NCBI GenBank assembly: GCA_015039315.1
Contig: WIDE01000138.1
Coordinates: 21,006 to 71,732 of the forward strand
DNA: 50,727 nt
Origin: Clavulina sp. PMI_390
Taxonomy: Eukaryota > Basidiomycota > Agaricomycetes > Cantharellales > Hydnaceae
Direction of reading: 5' to 3'
Positions 44,486-50,727 of this stretch are shown in pieces; the first letter of the stretch is position 1, and each line of letters opens with the position of its first letter. The notes beneath the pieces were generated by a model. It was not told the origin of the DNA, searched no databases, and was given only the letters and a program-made list of their open reading frames with translations. A program made the translations under genes and the position numbers.

Positions 44486-47400
44486 ATGTCTTCTGAGGTG
44501 GAAACCCCCCCTGAAGACGAAATCGGACGCGCGGTGAGTGCTGCAGTTGAACCTGTGGGCACTAGGCAAGTTCATGCGGTAACAGACCATCATCGTGCCT
44601 CTAATTATTCTGCTCCCTTAAAGCTATGCTACTCTGTGTGGTAACAAAATAAAAGAGGATCCTGAAGACAAAGACGTGAAGGCATTCGCGACGCCTTCTG
44701 GTATGTCTTCCCTACCGGATATTCTTACCATCTTGGCGGTAGTTGAGTATCTAACGTTTGACCAGATCCGGAATCCTTGAAGTCCTCGAAGTATTTTCAC
44801 GACACTCTTTCAAACTTCTTGTCACGAGGTTTGATATTCGACCAAATCCTTCACTGTCCAATCAGTCTAACGTTCTCGAACCTTTTATAGTTGTCATATT
44901 CAGGGACGATATAGAGCCACCTTTGCATCAAGAGTCTTCCCATCCTCGTGAGCCAATCGAGTGGGAGCTATGGGAAGACTTCATGAAAGTTGGGACTGTG
45001 TAAGCGACCTTCATTCCATCATTCTTGGTATGATGTCGCTGAATCATATCAACTGCAGTGAGCATTGCTCCTCTATGATGTGTCAAAGGGAAGTTATCTG
45101 CTGCCTTGTGTTTCACGAACCCGAATCCGTAATTGCTATGCGCAAGCTTGGAGGCTGGGACAAGCATTGCGAATGTGGAGAGTTCATAGAGCCAGAGCCA
45201 GAGCATATTCCGCTGATAAGATACTCCCAAGTTGTTTCTGACGCACTCGCTTGTAAGCAAAGTGCATTTTCTCTTTTTCATATGCTCGTGACTGACATAG
45301 TTGTCGATAGCTCGTCCACAAACGCTCAACCTTCGTACGGACTGTCTTTTGGACCCGGTCTATGAGCCGAGATACTCCGGAACCACTGGGTTCCTCGCAC
45401 CGGCTGATGCTGTCTTGAGCCATGTCGCATACCCGGTGCCTGGAGACATCATCGACTGCCTGTTTCAGTTCCGCACATTCATGTGCGTGCCAGGTCACCA
45501 GGAAGGGGCTGTGAAGCTTGAGGACGGCCAGAAACGCGAGAGCCCCTTTCTTCCTTTGGAAGACGAAGACGAAGGGGACTGGGATTATTCGCATCTGAGG
45601 CAGCTATCAAATCCGTGGCCGTTGAAGTTGCACCCAACCAATCAAGAGCGGTTGAAGATGCGTTTGAGCATACAGGACTCTCTGAATCGAGGATGTATTG
45701 AGACTGCACTGATACCGTCACCACAGAGTCTCGCTACCCGCGAAACGTGCAAACCAGAGGTGAAATCTACGATTGGTCCCTCTGGTAAACTTTATTTTGT
45801 TGGTTCTTTACCATGCAATGGCACGAATCTAACCCATGGGTTCTCAGAATCAGGGGACTTCCCTCTATCTAAGGATAGTCTTGATAAGTTCATGCTACGA
45901 GGTACGCTTCGTTTCGCTGATTGATATCATTTCGCATGCTCGGATAAATAACATCTTTGTAGTTGCCATCTTTCGAGATGACATGGAGCCAGGTGCCTGT
46001 GGCATCCTACACCCTCGCGAACCAATTGAATGGGACCTGTGTGAAGACCTGGCCAAATTTGGGATAATGTGAGTGATTTCTCATCCTTTCACCCCTAGGC
46101 CCCGAAACGTCACTAATCAACTGAAACTAAGCGAGCATTGCTCTTCTATGTATGAGGATGGTGCACGCATCTGCTGTGTCGTATTTCGGGATCCTAGCTC
46201 CCTGATTGCGTCTCGCAAAATCTGGAAATCGTATAGCTCGTGGGGTGAATTTATTGGAGTAGACGACAATCATATCACACTCTTCCGATACTGTCAGATT
46301 GTTTCTGACTCCCTCGCTTGTAAGCTTTCTCGCCTTATTCCATTGCAAGTTCTTGACGCATGACGGTTTTATAAGCTCGCCCCCAGTCCCTGAAGCTTCA
46401 TACGGAGTGTCTGATGGAACCCGTCTACGAGCCGAGGTACAACGGCACCACCGGATTTTTGGCGCCCCTCAATGATATCCTTGGCCGCGTTGCTCCCCCT
46501 GTGCCCGGCGATGTGGTCAACCGTCTCCACCACTTTCGCACTTTTACTTGTGTGCCAGGGCACCAAGCTGGTGCAGTAAAGCTTGAAGGTGACGAGAACC
46601 GCCCGAACCCATTCCTTGATGACAACTATGACGGGGATGGGTATGAGCATGTCTGCCCACCTTCGAATCCTTGGCCGTTCAAAGTCCAGCCGACATATCA
46701 TGAGGTTCGGCAGATGCGCGAAAGTATACAAGCCTCACTCGAACAAGAATTTGCTGAGACAAAGCTAACACCATCTCTCGGGGAGCTTGCCAATCGCAAC
46801 GAGGTTGTTAAGAAAGAGCTGCTAAAAGTTGCTCCCACCATAACTCCAAAGCCGACAGTCTTTAGTGTGGCAAAGAACGGTCTGAAGGGAAACCTTAGGC
46901 TAATAAGACCGAGTGCTTATGACCCTCGTAAGCTGAACTACCTCTGATCTGATTGACTGCATTCACACTCAACATATTCTGCATTTTGAGGGTGTATTGT
47001 GATTGTTTCCGTTCCCGTCAAGAAGGGCGGCTCCAATATCCCGCCATCTGTTGCATCAGTTATGAAAATTCGAGGGTGCTTTAAGAGATATGGCCCAATG
47101 TGAGTCTCATCACTCCAGAACCAACTGAAAATCTACGATATTCTCACGCCCGAACTTAGATCTCATGTCCTTGGCTATGAAGCAAAGGGTGCGACGACGC
47201 GCGAGTATTATGTCACATTCAAGGAGGCCGCGTCAGCTGCGAAGGTCTACGCGGAATCAGAATGCGTTCAAGGGCGCAATCCTCACCTCACGCTTCAGAG
47301 ATGTGTTCCGCTCCCAGCTTCCTACGGGGATTGGCTGGCTCGCTTCTGTGTTGGTATGCAACTTTCTCTGCAATTTCTTCTCCTTACGACTATTGAAATT

Positions 47401-48495
47401 GTCTTCTCAGATAAAACAGTGCTGCCAGACAATTGCGTTTATCTTTCTTCTACGCACCCATCTAACCTCAACGCCACTCTCACTCTCTCGCACGCAGCTT
47501 GCGAACCGGCGATTGAACCCATCCCGCAAGTAACCCTTCCTTCCACTAGCGTTCCCCTGGGTAAGCTTTTCCTTGTCAACTGGCCGATAAAGTGGATACC
47601 AAATACTATGTGATTGTAGATCAAGGTGCGTCATACGTCCCACAGTCCACGGAGACCAAGGCGTCGATGAAGGCGATGAAGGCGATAAACAACGGCGAGT
47701 TTTTGGTCTCAATTGGGAGATTCATCAGCTATCTAAATCTTCTTGATAGTCCTGCTGCGAGCTGAGGAGATCCGGGGTTCGCTACTTCCTACAAAGGGGG
47801 TGCCTCGCGTGTCTGCATTGGTACGACTCAGTGGCTTCTTCTTTCTCTCCCTTCTTGCTACGTTCATCTAACCCATTCCCACTGCTATCCAGGAGATGAT
47901 CAAGACCGCTGGCCGGCTATATGATATCGAGCTTGCGCTCATGACATATCCAGAGATTCCACGACCAGACCGGCTGAGTAAGTCATTGCAAAGCGCGGGA
48001 CTTCCTCGCCACTCACACATTTCTCCAGCATGCATTCTCCAAGCCATATCCCACATTCCCGACTTCATCATCCCCGACAATGATATTTATAACATCCGCA
48101 GGCGATGTCAGCATTTGCTGGGGTCACCAGCCTCCGCCGTCGGTCCCCCTACCATCGCTCCTTCTCTTTCTGGCAAGACTTTCGTTGTCCCTTCCGTTAG
48201 CTACAACACGTTACCCTCTCATCCTGTCCTCCAAAACTCGCTTCCCGGACGGCCAATCCTGCCCGCGCCCCCTTCGACTCGGGATAAACGCACAGGACCC
48301 CCACAAAGCATGGCTCAAAAACCCCAACTGCCCTCACACCTCCACCAACCAGGGATCAACCAAAATCTCAGCTTAAGCAACAGCCATCACTTTGGTTTGG
48401 CCGACCGTCGCGTCTCTGTGAAGCGAGAGCGAGAATATGACATGGACCGGCCCGACTCTCGCGATGACCTGGATGTAAAGCGCTTGAGATATTAG
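44486..48495 (+). CDS. protein with three RRM-like repeat modules, undescribed architecture
   Basis: Sixteen exons: 44486-44533, 44658-44700, 44766-44828, 44891-44999, 45059-45252, 45311-45901, 45963-46068, 46132-46319, 46376-46927, 46991-47099, 47160-47353, 47411-47560, 47620-47625, 47750-47820, 47893-47977 and 48029-48495, giving 991 residues. Three modules (about 52-152, 350-447, 632-732) each show strands like VVIFRDD, an amphipathic helix, EHCSSM, and a third strand such as ICCLVF or YYVTF, in an RRM-like order. Modules A and B are followed by homologous linkers (VYEPRYxGTTGFLAP, PVPGD, VPGHQxGAVKLE). The C-terminus is Ser/Pro-rich and ends with a basic patch (VKRERE, DVKRLRY) resembling a nuclear signal. 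RNP1 aromatic residues are poorly kept, so RNA binding is uncertain. The 6-nt exon is optional in frame. I do not know a named family. Confidence 0.72.
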
Positions 48496-49016
48496 CGTTA
48501 GCGATTCACTGGACCTGGTGCTTCGAAGGCTTATCTTGACCCTCTCACCCACCTATCTTGCTTCCATAATCATTAGTTTCGTTTTGCTCTTCTTGCCGTG
48601 TGCCAGTGGCGGGCTCTTTTCCTATAATTACTTCCGTATCCTTCATCATAGTTCGAGCTCCATGCTACTCATATCACCTTTCTGACTCCCTAACCGTAAT
48701 CTCCACAAATGCCGATGTTGAATCATAACATTTAATCATTTCGGAAAATGTCGGTCTGGCAAACTTGGTGCACAAGAATAAACATAGCAGACGAAATAAG
48801 CGCTCGAAGCCACATTTCTGGACCGAAGGGACCGAGGCGTCCGAGACCGCGGCTAGAATATGACTGACGTACCACAATGACTCCACAACCAAGGAGTCTT
48901 GTGGCCTACATATACCTCTACCTTGATTCCTTGTCATGACTGCAACTCGCCGCCTCTGCTCATCAGTTCCCTCTTTGTGACTCACTCGCCACTGATTCTC
49001 ACTATATCTCACACCT
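48496..49016. promoter_or_regulatory. intergenic, upstream of the FAD monooxygenase
   Basis: 521 bases between two plus-strand genes, holding the 3' region of the triple-RRM gene and the promoter of the monooxygenase. A TACATATAC stretch near 48906-48914, about 105 bases before the ATG, is a weak TATA candidate. Confidence 0.4.
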
Positions 49017-50727
49017 ATGGCCAGTCCATCCTCTCAACCTCCGAAAGTTATCATTGTTGGTGCTGGCATCGCTGGTCCAATTCTTGCCGTCTTTCTAAAG
49101 CTTAACGGTTACTCCCCTGTGATCTATGAGCGCCAATCGCAATCTGCGCCAGGCGGCATTTGTCTCACGTGCGTACGTTGTTTCTGTGTAGCCCCACTCG
49201 GCCATCTCACCAGAACACGCCTTTCTTTCCACGGTTGATCTTCACGTATCACATCACACCTTGTCTTCATTCGTTGATGATTTCAACTGCTGCAATGTCC
49301 GTTGCGACTGGCCAGTCTTCAGCCAAATGGACTTCGCGTGCTTGAAATGATTCCGGGGTTGCTACCCAAGATATCTGGAGCAATCGTGGACAGCCTCCAA
49401 TTCTACTCTGTTGAACCATCCGACCCTGGTCTTCTTGCCCATTCTCAAATCATTGCCGACCTCGTCAAGGAAGGCCAGCTACGATATCCTTGGACAACAG
49501 TAAACCGCGGCCAGTTCCACGACTTGATTCTCGCCGAAGCTACAGAGGTCTATGGCGTTCCCATCTTTTACGACCATAGTGTTGTAGATGTGGTTGAAAA
49601 TGAGGAAGAAGGATCGGTGTCCGTTCGTTTCGCTGATGGGCGCTCGGACTCTGCTGCATTTGTCGTTGGTTGCGATGGGCTTCACAGCAACACTCGTGTT
49701 GCATTGTTCGGGCGAGAAAAGGCCGATTTCACTGGGATGACTCAAGTGAGTATACGACGCAATAATACCCTTTACATCCGGACGGCCGCAATTAGCTTGC
49801 CTCGGGGTACAGAATTACAGGATGGCCAGTTGCCAAGTCTCAATTGCGAGCCGCCCAGCTTTCTTACTTCTAATTGGAAATATTGACTGATTTCTTATTT
49901 TGGTCCTTCCCGTTAGATGGGAGGAATGTCACCTTTTCCAGTAGATGAGACATTGCGCCGCGGAATGACGAACCTATATGGTGACGGTCTACATTTCTTG
50001 TCATATCCTACCTCGGACGAGACTATTTGCTGGATGTAAGCCTAATTTTCCCTAAGCTGTTTCATCTTTGCTCGTTGGTCGTGATTGACTGACTGACAAC
50101 TTGCATGCGTGTTTTCCCGATGTGTGATCTTTCGGTTTAGCATTACGCAACATGAGAACGAGGCAAAGGAGACATGGAAGCCGATGGACGATGCTGGCCA
50201 GGAAGAAGTTCGCCAAGGACCTTACTCCCAACTTCCTTATGGTGCGGGCGAGCTTGTCAGAACCTGTAAGCAGATCGTCAAGGTACTGTCCCAAAGCCAC
50301 CTATCAATTTCTCCTGAAGTCTTGGCCGCTTACCACATATCCATTCATCCTATCATCTTCCTAATCGCTTCCACTTCTAGTATGGCTTGTATGATAGACC
50401 GGAGCTGAAGAGTTGGTATCGTGGGCGAGTTGTTCTTTTGGGCGACGCCGCCCATCCCACGAGCCCAGTATGTCGCTTCTCCTCCTGGAACTTCCTTCTT
50501 CTGTTTTCTGATCGCCGGCTCCCTCGCTCTTGTTATTTCAACTTCGCGCGTTGGCCTTCGGACGAATTTGTATGCTTGCGCGATACCTGTGTCGCTTAGC
50601 ATCTTGGGCAAGGCGCGAACCAATCCTTTGAGGATGTGTACCACCTTGTCCGCCTGCTCAACAAGCACAATGGCGGGACAAGCACAAATTTCATGCAACA
50701 AGATGTGGCAAAGGCAGTTTACCCCCC
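49017..50727 (+). CDS. FAD-dependent aromatic-ring-type monooxygenase (partial, 3' end beyond window)
   Basis: Flavoprotein hydroxylase of the salicylate hydroxylase / UbiH-like class, NAD(P)H- and O2-dependent. Exons 49017-49168, 49316-49745, 49917-50035, 50141-50282, 50381-50467 and 50600 onward. The N-terminal FAD fold begins VIIVGAGIAGPILAVFLKLNGY (GxGxxG) with the acidic YER at the end of strand 2. LQPNGLRVLE follows across the first intron. VVGCDGLHSNTR is the DG motif that binds FAD and NAD(P)H, and VVLLGDAAHPTSP is the GD motif that contacts the FAD ribityl chain. HLGQGANQSFEDVYHL comes next, and the window ends inside the C-terminal domain. No signal peptide or membrane anchor is seen, so probably cytosolic. 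The substrate cannot be read from sequence, and no neighbouring biosynthetic genes are visible. Confidence 0.9.

Noticed and set aside
45184..45594. 136-codon minus-strand open frame
   Set aside because: Antisense to the linker exon of the triple-RRM gene; no motif.
44486..46947. Two-gene model, with the first gene ending at the stop at 46945-46947
   Set aside because: The third module has the same exon sizes and intron phases as the first two, a GT-AG intron bridges the stop in frame, and only about 50 bases would remain between the genes. It is kept as a possible retained-intron isoform.
1..50727. CRISPR array, tRNA, rRNA, or bacterial-type defence or operon system
   Set aside because: Searched for by eye: no regularly spaced repeats, no recognisable tRNA T-loop/acceptor pairing, and all genes are intron-bearing fungal genes.

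Overview
The window is nuclear DNA of a filamentous basidiomycete, most likely an agaricomycete. The signs are dense short GT-AG introns (mostly 50-75 nt, several flanking micro-exons of 6-17 nt), a fungal sphingolipid C9-methyltransferase, a fungal SPX-RING protein and small secreted thaumatin-like proteins. Assignment below class is a guess; the thaumatin-like family looks like those of Ceratobasidiaceae. There are no bacterial operons, no CRISPR array, and no tRNA or rRNA that I could recognise. Gene models were built by hand from GT/AG sites. All fourteen complete models keep one open frame across every junction and have exon sums divisible by three.

Layout. 1-3.7 kb: gene-poor. 3.7-6.4 kb (-): STE20/OSR1-like kinase, head-to-head with 6.8-8.0 kb (+): Rieske protein of respiratory complex III. 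8.0-11.7 kb: no gene seen. 11.7-13.0 kb (+): coiled-coil protein with a J-domain-like end, followed by a 134-bp tandem repeat. 14.0-16.4 kb (+): TMEM184/Ost-alpha membrane protein built from many micro-exons. 16.8-19.1 kb (-): SPX-RING ubiquitin ligase ending in a CaaX box. 19.7-22.2 kb (-): GTPBP1/2 N-terminal-like protein without a GTPase domain.

22.6-31.9 kb (-): an array of five paralogous thaumatin-like secreted proteins. All share one four-exon structure, and a common AATATTG element lies about 155-245 bp upstream of each start. They form two subgroups (1-2 and 3-5), and the last two lie in a visible segmental duplication of about 2.47 kb. 33.65-34.7 kb (+): PAC1-like proteasome assembly chaperone whose first exon I could not find. 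35.1-37.1 kb (+): sphingolipid C9-methyltransferase. 37.9-39.8 kb (+): penta-EF-hand calcium protein. 41.2-43.1 kb (+): low-complexity protein of unknown function.

44.5-48.5 kb (+): in my view the most novel locus. It reads as one 16-exon gene for a protein of about 991 residues with three RRM-like modules. Each module is encoded by two exons of nearly equal size (109+194, 106+188, 109+194 nt) with identical intron phases 1-2-1. 49.0 kb to the window end (+): FAD-dependent monooxygenase, cut off by the window edge.

Most genes are housekeeping or signalling functions (respiration, membrane lipid, calcium, proteasome, phosphate sensing) with no shared pathway. The thaumatin-like array is the only multi-gene unit and is probably an environment-facing secreted set.
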